From an uncultured Bacteroidales bacterium (lineage in GTDB: Bacteria; Bacteroidota; Bacteroidia; Bacteroidales; FEN-979): a DNA stretch of 64,000 nt. Both the position numbers and the translations under genes were made by a program. The DNA is taken from the NCBI GenBank assembly GCA_903877385.1, contig CAIRDP010000027.1, forward strand, positions 124,001 through 188,000. The letters are read 5' to 3'. The first letter of the stretch is position 1; each line of letters starts with the position of its first letter. Below are positions 1 through 7,994 of the stretch, piece after piece. The notes beneath the pieces are model-generated. The model saw only the letters and a program-made list of their open reading frames with translations, had not been told where the DNA came from and searched no databases.

Positions 1-608
1 ATCCGGTAATCTCCGATACCCTGAGGAAAGTGATGCTGAAATCCTTTAATAATTCGGTTTACAGGGGGACTAACGCCGACAGCGTCCTGGCTGGGAATTT
101 CAGGATATTCAGTCGTGATTACCTGTCGGGCAACGAGGATCTCTATAAAAAAATGGCGGATGCCGGGACCCTTAGCTGGGAACTCCTGAGGTTTGTCCAT
201 ATTGTTTGTAACGAAAATTATATCCTGAGCACCTACGTCCTCAATTATGCATTTACCGGCGGGGCTCACGGACTTGAAACCCTTGAATACACAACGGTCG
301 ACCTCAAAACCGGCAAAATCCTGAACCTTGCAAACATCATGGATGAAGGCAGGAAACAGGACCTTTCCAGGCTTCTGACCTCCAAATTAAAGAAGATGAA
401 TAAAATTCCCGACTCCCGGAAACTCAGCGAAAACGGGTACTTTGTTGACGAAATACAGCCTACCGAAAATTTTTACCTCATGCCTGACGGAATTGGATTT
501 CTATATAACCATTACGATATTGCTCCGTATTCTTACGGGGCTACTGATATTTTTCTTTCTGCGGATGAGGTAAGGGATATTATCAAACCTTTCAGGAATG
601 GCTTCTGA
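1..608 (+). CDS. DUF3298-domain protein, 5' end outside window
   Basis: This is the C-terminal part of a gene whose start lies before base 1: the frame is open from base 3 through the first GTG (base 30) with no stop. The visible stretch contains the segment YAFTGGAHGLETLEY, the NLANIMDEG stretch, and a C-terminal block with FYLMPDGIGFLYNHYDIAPYSYG. Together these are the hallmarks of the DUF3298 (RsiV-like) domain, found in secreted or lipoprotein-type envelope proteins and usually preceded by a DUF4163 region, which would be upstream. The exact function of the family in Bacteroidota is unknown. The last 53 bases (556-608), ending in the TGA stop, are repeated immediately downstream. The gene converges on prmC. 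Confidence 0.75.
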   Translation, partial: PVISDTLRKVMLKSFNNSVYRGTNADSVLAGNFRIFSRDYLSGNEDLYKKMADAGTLSWELLRFVHIVCNENYILSTYVLNYAFTGGAHGLETLEYTTVDLKTGKILNLANIMDEGRKQDLSRLLTSKLKKMNKIPDSRKLSENGYFVDEIQPTENFYLMPDGIGFLYNHYDIAPYSYGATDIFLSADEVRDIIKPFRNGF

Positions 609-661
609 TTTCTGCGGATGAGGTAAGGGATAGTATCAAACCTTTCAGAAATGGCTTCTTA
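556..661. repeat. 53-bp tandem duplication at a gene 3' end
   Basis: Bases 556-608 and 609-661 are two head-to-tail copies of the same 53-base unit with about three mismatches. The first copy encodes the end of the DUF3298 protein and its TGA. In the second copy the matching triplet reads TTA. On the opposite strand the second copy supplies the last codons and the stop of prmC (RSHF then TGA, stop at 645-647). Confidence 0.9.
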
Positions 662-1529
662 ATTCTGCACGGATGAACCGGTCTCTTCCCCCGAAATCCT
701 TTCGCACAACCACATTCGAAAACCCGCACGAAATCAGCAGCTCCTTAATTTCATTTCCGAATGCCTCGTTGATTTCAAAATATAACAGCCCCCCTTCGGC
801 CAGGCGTGTTTTCGAGTACACCGAAATTTCCCTGTAAAAAATCAAGGGGTCCTCATCCGGGACAAAGAGAGCCGTATTGGGCTCATAAGCCTTGACGTTA
901 ATCCTCATAGCCTCTTTTTCCCTGAGGGTGACATATGGAGGGTTGCTCACGACCAGGTTGAATCTATGATTCGAAGGCTGCCCAGATGTATTGAGGATGT
1001 CGGTGTTGTAAAAATCAATATTGGTGCCGTTGTCGGCTGCATTGGCCCTTGCAGTTGAAAGGGCATCTTCTGAGATATCCGTTGCATGCATGCTGATACC
1101 TGGAAATTGTTTTTTCAGGTATATGGCAATACATCCCGATCCCGTGCATACATCAATGGCCGAGAAGTCATCCATCTCAAGGGTCTTCAGCTCAAGAGCG
1201 ATCAAAAAAGCCAGTTCGGCAGTCTCCTGTCTCGGGATCAGGACCGAGGGATTGACAGAAATTGAAAGCCCGTTGAAATCGGCTTTACCGGTAATATATT
1301 GCACCGGGCAGCCATCTGCCAGGCGAAGCAGTGCATCAGAGAACATCCTGGCCTTTAATGGTTCTATTACGGCTCCTGCTTCCAGGTGCAGCTTCGTCCT
1401 TGGCCAGCCAAGGAAATCCTCAAACAGTATATATGCGATACTGTTGATCTCCTCCTTATCATACAATCCCTTCAGCCTGGCAAGGAAGGATTGCCTGATT
1501 TCCATGACTGTGGTGTTCCCTAGATTCAT
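645..1529 (-). CDS. prmC: Release factor glutamine methyltransferase PrmC (HemK)
   Basis: The enzyme uses S-adenosylmethionine to methylate the GGQ glutamine of peptide chain release factors RF1 and RF2 in the cytoplasm. The 294-residue length fits the family. Visible are the N-terminal helical PrmC domain (about 1-95), an IPRQET segment (98-103) that precedes the methylase fold, the SAM-binding motif DVCTGSGC (126-133), an acidic residue in ATDIS, and the substrate-binding NPPY motif (196-199). The ATG lies 69 bases from the divergent YigZ-family start. The last few residues (RSHF) and the stop are encoded in a duplicated segment derived from the neighbouring gene, so the natural C-terminus may have been altered slightly. 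Confidence 0.95.
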   Translation of the reverse strand: MNLGNTTVMEIRQSFLARLKGLYDKEEINSIAYILFEDFLGWPRTKLHLEAGAVIEPLKARMFSDALLRLADGCPVQYITGKADFNGLSISVNPSVLIPRQETAELAFLIALELKTLEMDDFSAIDVCTGSGCIAIYLKKQFPGISMHATDISEDALSTARANAADNGTNIDFYNTDILNTSGQPSNHRFNLVVSNPPYVTLREKEAMRINVKAYEPNTALFVPDEDPLIFYREISVYSKTRLAEGGLLYFEINEAFGNEIKELLISCGFSNVVVRKDFGGRDRFIRAELRSHF

Positions 1530-1598
1530 GCCCCGAAATTAATATAAAAATTGAGCTTGGGCTGCTAATGTTCTTCCATAAAATCTTACTTTAGCGGT

Positions 1599-2219
1599 AT
1601 GAGTGAATCTCCCGACACTTATTATACCGTTGCAGGCAGCGGGGAATCTGTTTACCGCGAAAAAGCAAGTAAATTCATTGGACTTGCTTTTCCTGTTGGT
1701 TCGGAGGCAGAAGCAAAGGAAATGCTCCAGACCGTCCGTAAAAGGTACTTCGATGCAAACCATCATTGTTTCGCATATTGCCTGGGCCAGGGCATGGAAG
1801 TATACCGCTTCAACGACGACGGCGAGCCCTCGGGATCGGCAGGACGGCCAATTTACGGTCAACTGGTATCGAGAGGGATCTCAGATACCCTGGTCGTAGT
1901 GGCCAGGTATTTCGGAGGGACGAAGCTCGGGATACCCGGCCTGATCCATGCTTACAGGCAGGCAGCATCGGATGCACTTGAAAATGCAGGGAAAACCGAG
2001 AAGGTAATCACTCTGAAAATCATGGTTACTTTTCCTTACGCGAACATGAACCATGTGATGAAAATCCAAAAGGAAGAAGAGCTTGAAATTCTTGAACAGA
2101 GCTTTGATAACGAATGCAGGATAAGCCTCGGTGTGAGAAGGAGCAGGATGGAAATCGTACAGAAGAAACTTATGCAATATAAGAACATATATATATTGTT
2201 GTATAATTCTGATAAGTGA
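1599..2219 (+). CDS. IMPACT/YigZ family protein
   Basis: The 206-residue protein belongs to the UPF0029 (IMPACT N-terminal) family with a C-terminal DUF1949-type alpha/beta domain, as in E. coli YigZ. The family signature is clear: EKASKFIGLAFPV near the N-terminus, ANHHCFAYCLG, then FNDDGEPSGSAGRPI and VVVARYFGGTKLGIPGL. The biochemical role of bacterial members is not settled; links to translation stress and nucleic-acid binding have been suggested from the eukaryotic IMPACT relatives. It is a single-gene unit divergent from prmC, followed by a 382-base AT-rich gap before dnaA. Confidence 0.9.
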   Translation: MSESPDTYYTVAGSGESVYREKASKFIGLAFPVGSEAEAKEMLQTVRKRYFDANHHCFAYCLGQGMEVYRFNDDGEPSGSAGRPIYGQLVSRGISDTLVVVARYFGGTKLGIPGLIHAYRQAASDALENAGKTEKVITLKIMVTFPYANMNHVMKIQKEEELEILEQSFDNECRISLGVRRSRMEIVQKKLMQYKNIYILLYNSDK

Positions 2220-2601
2220 AGAAATTATGTTTATAATCAGTCTGTTTTATAATTAACAAAACCATTGATTTTGCTAAGTATTTGGAAGAGAATGACAATG
2301 AAATTTAGAATCATTCTAAAGAGTACTTATTCACATGAAAATCACTCAAACAATTCCCTGACAATTAATAAAATACCATAATCAGCAGGCATTTTAAATG
2401 AAATAAAAGTCGGAAAGCCATACTGAATTTTTATTAAAAACAAGACAAAAATAATTTTTTTATAAACTTTTTTTCATCATTTTTGTTTATCGAATCAGGA
2501 ACACCTTTCTTAAGGATTTTAAATTTGCAAATAAAATCCGACACCTTGACACATAAAGAGTTATAAAATAATTAGGAAACTATTCAGGGTAAATTGAATT
2601 A
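2220..2601. promoter_or_regulatory. AT-rich region upstream of dnaA with DnaA box and palindrome
   Basis: This 382-base gap holds no gene. It is strongly AT-rich. It contains a perfect DnaA box, TTATTCACA, at 2327-2335, and seven bases before it a perfect palindrome TTTAGAAT-C-ATTCTAAA at 2304-2320. A TAAATTTGC match to the Bacteroidota -7 element lies at 2520-2528, about 75 bases before the dnaA ATG, without a clear -33 partner. I found only one consensus DnaA box, so autoregulation of dnaA is as likely as a replication origin. Confidence 0.5.
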
Positions 2602-4038
2602 ATGGAAAAGAACTTTGTTGAAGTTTGGGAAAATTGCCTTAAAGTAATTAAGGACAATATCAATTATCAAAGCTTTAAAACTTGGTTCCTTCCGATAAAG
2701 CCTGTAAAACTAAAAGATAGTGTATTGACCATCCAGGTTCCCAGCCAGTTTTTTTACGAATGGCTCGAGGAACATTATATTGGATTACTAAAAAAGACTA
2801 TTAAAAAAGAACTTGGAGATAAGGGCCGGCTGGAATATAGTATTATAGTTGACAATTCCGAAACGGACCCTGGTCCGTTTACAATAAACGTACCCACATC
2901 GGAGAAAAAAGCCACTGCAAACCCTGCAGTGTCAATGCCTATTGATCTTAACAGGGGAACCTCCAAGGAGATCCCGAACCCCTTTATCATACCGGGCTTG
3001 AAGAAGATCAAGGTAAACTCCCAACTCATTGAGAGTTATTCTTTCGAGAATTTCATCGAAGGTGATTGTAACCGCCTGGCCAGGTCGGCCGGCTTTGCAG
3101 TCGCCAGCAACCCTGGCAAAACGGCATTCAATCCGCTTTTATTATACAGTAATACAGGGCTCGGAAAAACCCATCTCTCCCATGCCATAGGGCTGCAGGT
3201 GAAAAATAGTTTTCCGGAAAAAACCGTGCTGTACGTAACCACCGACCAGTTCATCAACCAGTTCATCGATTCGGTAAAGAATAACAACCAGAACGATTTT
3301 ATTCATTTCTACCAGATTATCGATGTACTGATCATCGACGACATTCATAACCTGGCCGGTAAAGAAAAAACCCAGGATGTCTTTTTCCATATTTTCAATC
3401 ATCTCCATCAGAAGAGTAACCAGATCGTTCTGACTTCCGATAAGCCCCCGGTGGAAATGAAAGGCATTGAACCTCGACTTCTTTCACGCTTCAAATGGGG
3501 ATTGAGCGCTGATCTCCAGGTCCCCGACCTGGAAACCCGCATAGCCATCCTTCAGAAAAAATTATACAATGACGGGATCATAGTCCCCCCTGAAGTTGTG
3601 GAATACCTTGCATACAGCATCAACACCAATGTGAGGGAGCTCGAAGGCGCCCTGATTTCCCTGCTTGCACAGTCCTCTCTCAATAAAAAGACCATTACCC
3701 TCGATCTCGCCAAACAGATGATCGATAAATTTGTCAAGAATACTTCAAGGGAGATCTCGATTGATTACATCCAGAAGGTCGTCTGTGATTATTTCAACAT
3801 TCCTGTCGAGATGATCCATTCCAAGACCCGCAAACGCGAGATCGTCCAGGCAAGGCAGCTCTCAATGTATTTCTCAAAAAAGCATACCAAATCATCCCTG
3901 GCCAGCATCGGCCTTCATTGCGGGAATAAAGATCATGCAACAGTGCTTCATGCCTGCCGTACGGTAAACAATCTTGTTGAAACCGATAAACAGTTCCGGC
4001 AGTTCGTTGAAGAACTTGACAAGCGAATTAAATTATAA
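2602..4038 (+). CDS. dnaA: Chromosomal replication initiator DnaA
   Basis: DnaA binds DnaA boxes as an ATP-loaded AAA+ protein and melts the replication origin. At 478 residues it has the usual size. Domain I (about 1-85) carries the typical VWENCLKVIKDNI...SFKTWFLPI opening; a low-complexity linker follows; the AAA+ domain begins near 130 with Walker A TGLGKTH at about 186-192 and Walker B VLIIDDIH at about 242; the C-terminal helix-turn-helix domain IV shows the family signature GNKDHATVLHA near 447-457. The upstream AT-rich gap contains a consensus DnaA box, which suggests self-regulation. The phosphatase gene starts 13 bases after the stop. Confidence 0.97.
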   Translation: MEKNFVEVWENCLKVIKDNINYQSFKTWFLPIKPVKLKDSVLTIQVPSQFFYEWLEEHYIGLLKKTIKKELGDKGRLEYSIIVDNSETDPGPFTINVPTSEKKATANPAVSMPIDLNRGTSKEIPNPFIIPGLKKIKVNSQLIESYSFENFIEGDCNRLARSAGFAVASNPGKTAFNPLLLYSNTGLGKTHLSHAIGLQVKNSFPEKTVLYVTTDQFINQFIDSVKNNNQNDFIHFYQIIDVLIIDDIHNLAGKEKTQDVFFHIFNHLHQKSNQIVLTSDKPPVEMKGIEPRLLSRFKWGLSADLQVPDLETRIAILQKKLYNDGIIVPPEVVEYLAYSINTNVRELEGALISLLAQSSLNKKTITLDLAKQMIDKFVKNTSREISIDYIQKVVCDYFNIPVEMIHSKTRKREIVQARQLSMYFSKKHTKSSLASIGLHCGNKDHATVLHACRTVNNLVETDKQFRQFVEELDKRIKL

Positions 4039-4051
4039 AACTTTCTTTCTG

Positions 4052-4528
4052 ATGAAAATCCTGTTTGTCTGCACCGGTAATATCTGCCGGTCGCCTATGG
4101 CTGAAGGCATTCTCAGGAACAAACTGACCCTGGCCGGTCTCGGAGATGAAACCGACTCATGCGGCTTTGAATCCTTTCATACGGGAGATCATCCCGATAA
4201 AAGGGCGCATACAGTAAGCCGGAAATACGGGATCGATATCTCGGCCCATGTGGCCAGGCTCTTCAGGAAACAGGATTTTGACAACTTTGACAGGATCTAC
4301 GTGATGGACTCATCGCATTATTACAATGTTTCACGGATGGCGAGGTCAGAGGATGATATGAAGAAAGTCGATTATTTGCTTAACCTCCTGTATCCCCTTA
4401 GTGATATGCCGGTTGAAGATCCATGGTACCACGACATCCAGGCCTTTGAGAGGACTTACCTCCAGCTTGATGCCGCCTGCGATATACTCGTTGAAGAATT
4501 AAAGTCTTATAACAAAGACAAGCTATGA
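4052..4528 (+). CDS. Low molecular weight protein-tyrosine phosphatase
   Basis: This 158-residue cytoplasmic phosphatase carries the P-loop CTGNICRS close to the N-terminus (the CX5R signature with nucleophilic cysteine and phosphate-binding arginine) and the general-acid aspartate in the late VEDPWYHD segment. I placed the start at ATG 4052, directly before KILFVCTGN, because an earlier in-frame ATG would overlap dnaA and add 26 residues foreign to the family. Its substrates cannot be told from sequence; relatives dephosphorylate phosphotyrosine proteins, including capsule-synthesis kinases, or arginine-phosphorylated proteins. It overlaps the next gene by four bases (ATGA), which indicates translational coupling. 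Confidence 0.92.
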   Translation: MKILFVCTGNICRSPMAEGILRNKLTLAGLGDETDSCGFESFHTGDHPDKRAHTVSRKYGIDISAHVARLFRKQDFDNFDRIYVMDSSHYYNVSRMARSEDDMKKVDYLLNLLYPLSDMPVEDPWYHDIQAFERTYLQLDAACDILVEELKSYNKDKL

Positions 4529-5475
4529 CAGATCTTACTCCCACGGCTGAAACTATAAAAGCAGCTCATGAACGGATAAAGCCGTTTATCAGCCATACCC
4601 CTGTTATGACTTCTGCTACCTTCGACCGTATATTCCGCACAAGTATTTTCTTTAAATGCGAGAATTTCCAGAAGGTGGGAGCTTTCAAGGCAAGAGGGGC
4701 AACCAATGCCGTAAGGAGCCTCTCCCCTGACACTCTGAAAAAAGGAGTTGCCACACATTCAAGCGGTAATCATGCCCAGGCGCTTTCCTGGGCGGCAGCC
4801 CTTGCAGGCACGGAAGCGTATATTGTTATGCCCTCAAATTCCTCGCCTGTCAAAGTCGATGCAGTCAAAGGTTATGGAGGAAGGATCACCTTTTGTGAGC
4901 CAAACCTTTCGTCACGTGAATCAACCCTGCTTAAAGTCATTGCCCAAACCGGGGCCATTGAGATCCATCCGTATGACGATCCCCGTATTATTGCAGGACA
5001 GGCTACATCGGCATTTGAACTCATAGTGGAGATCCCGGGCCTTGACATGATTATTGCACCCGTTGGCGGAGGAGGGCTTCTTAGCGGAACAGCTCTTTCT
5101 GCTTTTTATTTTGCCCCAGGCTGCCAGGTAATGGCAGCCGAACCCGAACAGGCCGATGATGCCTGCAGGTCATTTGCCTCAGGCTGCCTTATGCCCTCGG
5201 TCAACCCCCAAACCATAGCCGACGGACTGAGGACCTCGCTGGGGACCTATACCTTCCCGATCATCCGGAAGCATGTAAGCGGTATAGTTACGGTTAGCGA
5301 AGAAAGCATTGTAAGAGCAATGAAACTCATTTGGGAAAGGATGAAGATTATTGTGGAACCTTCATCAGCCGTGCCAATGGCCGCCATAATGGAAAACAAA
5401 ATCGACTGTGCAGGCAAACGCATCGGGCTGATTCTTTCGGGAGGTAACGTCGATCTGAATAACTTACCCTGGTAA
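4525..5475 (+). CDS. Threonine/serine dehydratase-like PLP enzyme
   Basis: A fold-type II pyridoxal-phosphate enzyme of 316 residues. The cofactor lysine is K55 in VGAFKARGA, the substrate-carboxylate loop is in THSSGNHAQ, the phosphate-binding tetraglycine is in APVGGGGLLSG, and a C-terminal LSGGNVD closes the active site. It lacks the C-terminal ACT regulatory domain of biosynthetic IlvA, so a catabolic-type threonine/serine dehydratase (deaminating threonine to 2-oxobutyrate or serine to pyruvate) or a serine racemase are both possible. The start overlaps the phosphatase stop by four bases and the methylase gene begins two bases after its stop, so the three are probably one transcript. Confidence 0.85.
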   Translation: MTDLTPTAETIKAAHERIKPFISHTPVMTSATFDRIFRTSIFFKCENFQKVGAFKARGATNAVRSLSPDTLKKGVATHSSGNHAQALSWAAALAGTEAYIVMPSNSSPVKVDAVKGYGGRITFCEPNLSSRESTLLKVIAQTGAIEIHPYDDPRIIAGQATSAFELIVEIPGLDMIIAPVGGGGLLSGTALSAFYFAPGCQVMAAEPEQADDACRSFASGCLMPSVNPQTIADGLRTSLGTYTFPIIRKHVSGIVTVSEESIVRAMKLIWERMKIIVEPSSAVPMAAIMENKIDCAGKRIGLILSGGNVDLNNLPW

Positions 5476-5476
5476 T

Positions 5477-6187
5477 ATGAAACAAGGAGTTCTGTACCTG
5501 ATACCTTCTTCACTGGGCGAACAACCGCTTGAAGAAGTGCTACCCGAAGGGACATTAAAAATCATCCGCAGCCTTGAGTGTTTCATAGTTGAAGAGCTGA
5601 AGACAGCCAGGAGGTTCCTCAGGAAGGCAGGATATACCCGCAATTTTGATGAAGTCAGTTTCCATGTTTTCAATGAACACTCTCCCCTGCCCTCATTTGA
5701 AGAATACCTTGGCTTAGCTGATGAAGGCAAAGATATAGGGCTGCTTTCAGAAGCCGGCAGCCCCTGTATAGCCGATCCAGGTTCCGAGATCGTAAAGTTA
5801 GCCCATGAGAACGCACTTATCGTAAAGCCGCTAACTGGGCCTTCTTCCATATTGCTATCATTAATGGCTTCAGGGTTTAATGGCCAGAATTTCGCCTTCC
5901 TTGGATACCTTCCTGTTGATAAACAAAGCCGGTCGAGAAGGCTGAAGGAAATAGAAAAAACAGCCGGGGACAAAAAGCAAACCCAGATCTTTATTGAAAC
6001 TCCATACAGGAACGAGCAGATGTTCCAGGCTATACTTCAGTCCTGCCACGACAGCACCATGCTGGGGTTGGGGATCGGGCTCACCTCTGCAGGCGAAAAA
6101 ATATGCGTGTATTCTGTGGGAGATTGGAAAAAGATGAAGCCTGTTCTTGGTAAAACCCCTGCGGTATTTATGCTCTACCGGTATTAG
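5477..6187 (+). CDS. RsmI-like tetrapyrrole-methylase-fold methyltransferase
   Basis: A 236-residue SAM-dependent methylase resembling RsmI, the enzyme that 2'-O-methylates a cytidine in 16S rRNA. The order of landmarks is right: N-terminal GVLYLIPSSLGE, then GLLSEAGSPCIADPGSEIVKLA, then PLTGPSSILLSLMASGF, FAFLGYLP and ETPYRN. It is shorter than standard RsmI (about 280 residues) and its N-terminal loop differs from the usual TPIGN, so it may be the shorter paralogue common in Bacteroidota with an unknown target. It follows the dehydratase gene after one spacer base. Confidence 0.75.
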   Translation: MKQGVLYLIPSSLGEQPLEEVLPEGTLKIIRSLECFIVEELKTARRFLRKAGYTRNFDEVSFHVFNEHSPLPSFEEYLGLADEGKDIGLLSEAGSPCIADPGSEIVKLAHENALIVKPLTGPSSILLSLMASGFNGQNFAFLGYLPVDKQSRSRRLKEIEKTAGDKKQTQIFIETPYRNEQMFQAILQSCHDSTMLGLGIGLTSAGEKICVYSVGDWKKMKPVLGKTPAVFMLYRY

Positions 6188-6241
6188 CTTGTAACTATTG
6201 AATCCGTTTATCGTCTAAGACCTACCTTTAAATCAGTCCGT

Positions 6242-7138
6242 TTGGAAACCATTCTTCATGTTGAAAAATTATCAAAGAGTTACGGCAAAATCAAAGCTGT
6301 AAACCAGCTTTCTTTTGAAGTCGGGAGAGGCCAGGTTTTTGGTATTCTCGGACCTAATGGCAGCGGTAAGACCACTACCCTGAGCATGCTCCTTGACCTC
6401 ATGCCTCCCGAAAACGGCGAGTTCAGCTGGTTCGGTCAGCCACCGTCCAAAGAAAGCCGGAAACGCATTGGTTCAGTTATCGAAAGCCCTAATTTTTTTC
6501 CTTACCTGGATGCCGTTATAAACCTGAAAATTGTGGCCGATATCAAGGATAAGCCGTATGACGATATCGACGAGGTGCTCAAGCTTGCGGGCCTTTATGA
6601 GCGCAGGTTCTCGAAATTCAGAACCTTTTCCTTCGGCATGAGGCAGAGGCTGGCCTTGGCATCAGCCCTGCTGGGTAAACCTGAGGTCCTGATCCTTGAT
6701 GAACCGACAAACGGCCTGGATCCCCAGGGTATTGCACAGATCAGGGAGATCATAGCACTTGTGGCATCAAGGGGGACTACGATACTGCTGGCCTCTCACC
6801 TGCTGGATGAAGTGCAGAAAATCTGCAGTTATGTGGTCGTGTTGCGAAAGGGGATCATGCTTTTTGGCGGAAACGTAAAAGAAGTCCTGGCTGTTTCCGA
6901 CTCCATCGAACTTTCGGCATCTGACATGCCCGCGCTTATTGCAGCAGTGAGGGAACTTCCTGGCTACATATCCTTTATTGAAACCGAAGGAATGATCCAG
7001 GTACATTTCAGTGAGATCGTGAACACTGCCGGGATCAATACTTTTCTTTATCAAAGGGGGATCTTTTTAAGCCACCTGGCCGAAAAGAGAAGAAGCCTCG
7101 AACAGCATTTTCTTGAACTTTTACAGGAAACCCCATGA
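6242..7138 (+). CDS. ABC transporter ATP-binding protein
   Basis: The cytoplasmic ATPase of an ABC-2 type exporter, 298 residues. Walker A is GPNGSGKTT (37-45), the signature region is SFGMRQRLALA (about 129), Walker B is VLILDEPTNGLDP (about 148), and the H-loop is in LLASHLLDEV. The signature deviates from LSGGQ, as often in this bacitracin/drug-exporter-like subfamily. The start is a TTG at 6242: there is no ATG nearby in frame and the family homology begins within the first residues. Its stop overlaps the permease start by four bases, so the two proteins should form one complex. The substrate is unknown. Confidence 0.92.
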   Translation: METILHVEKLSKSYGKIKAVNQLSFEVGRGQVFGILGPNGSGKTTTLSMLLDLMPPENGEFSWFGQPPSKESRKRIGSVIESPNFFPYLDAVINLKIVADIKDKPYDDIDEVLKLAGLYERRFSKFRTFSFGMRQRLALASALLGKPEVLILDEPTNGLDPQGIAQIREIIALVASRGTTILLASHLLDEVQKICSYVVVLRKGIMLFGGNVKEVLAVSDSIELSASDMPALIAAVRELPGYISFIETEGMIQVHFSEIVNTAGINTFLYQRGIFLSHLAEKRRSLEQHFLELLQETP

Positions 7139-7965
7139 TCAAACTGCTTAAAATAGAATTTAAAAAGATACGGACCTACAAGGTATTCTGGATACTGACC
7201 GGGCTGTATTTCGTTTTCCTTGCTGCAGGAATACTGCTTGCCGAATTTATGATCAACAACATGGTAAACCAGATGAACAAAAGGTTTCCTATCCCATTTC
7301 CCCATGTAGCTATCTATTATTTTCCCGACGTCTGGCAGAATGTGGCATTCTTTGCAAGCATCAGGTACGTTCTGATATTCCCTGCCATCATCATGATCAT
7401 CCTGATCACCAACGAATTCACTTATAAAACAATACGTCAGAATGTGATCAACGGAATGAGCAGGACCGAATTCCTTGCCTCAAAGCTCCTTATTATCCTG
7501 ATCATGGCAGTGGTTATAACAGTGATACTGTCGGCCGGATCATTTCTCATCGGTCTTTTCCACTCAGGATTCAATGAAGTCAGCTTATTTTCAAAAGGAA
7601 TCCCTTTCATGGCAGCCTTTTTTATCAGCCTGCTTTGTTATATGGTATATGCTTTCTTTTGCGGGTTTATGCTCAGGAACACAGGTATGGCAATTGCAAT
7701 TTTCACGCTGTACTCACTCATCATTGAACCTGTTGTTTACTTCTTCTTCAGGGCTCCGTTCATGTTTAAAAACACAATCTACACTTACCTCCCCGTGAAT
7801 ACTGTTATACGCCTGAGCGAGTATCCTGCCATCCCCATACTTAAGAAAATGATGGGACTTAACCTTCAGGATCATGTTAGTTTTGTCGCATGCCTCATCC
7901 CTATGGGTTATGCAGCGATAATGATCGGAATAGCATCATGGGTGCTGAAGAAAAAAGACCTTTGA
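7135..7965 (+). CDS. ABC-2 type permease
   Basis: A 276-residue inner-membrane protein, partner of the ATPase encoded just before it (ATGA overlap). I count about six hydrophobic segments: one near the N-terminus (FWILTGLYFVFLAAGILLA), one around 75-95 followed by an amphipathic stretch TNEFTYKTIRQNVINGMSR typical of ABC-2 permeases, then pairs around 115-145, 155-185, 185-210 and a last one near 250. The conserved coupling segment after the second helix is the best sign of this family. What the pair exports cannot be said from sequence. Confidence 0.88.
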   Translation: MIKLLKIEFKKIRTYKVFWILTGLYFVFLAAGILLAEFMINNMVNQMNKRFPIPFPHVAIYYFPDVWQNVAFFASIRYVLIFPAIIMIILITNEFTYKTIRQNVINGMSRTEFLASKLLIILIMAVVITVILSAGSFLIGLFHSGFNEVSLFSKGIPFMAAFFISLLCYMVYAFFCGFMLRNTGMAIAIFTLYSLIIEPVVYFFFRAPFMFKNTIYTYLPVNTVIRLSEYPAIPILKKMMGLNLQDHVSFVACLIPMGYAAIMIGIASWVLKKKDL

Positions 7966-7994
7966 CAATCAGGTATTCAGGTCCCCGGTGAAGC

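Noticed and set aside
1021-1542. A 173-residue plus-strand frame inside prmC
   Set aside because: It lies wholly over a well-supported gene and has no motif; a shadow of prmC codons.
2220-2601. Firm replication origin
   Set aside because: Only one DnaA box was found; the AT richness and dnaA location are suggestive, not proof.
3974-4051. Upstream extension of the phosphatase to an earlier ATG
   Set aside because: It would overlap dnaA by 65 bases and add 26 residues unlike the family; ATG 4052 fits.
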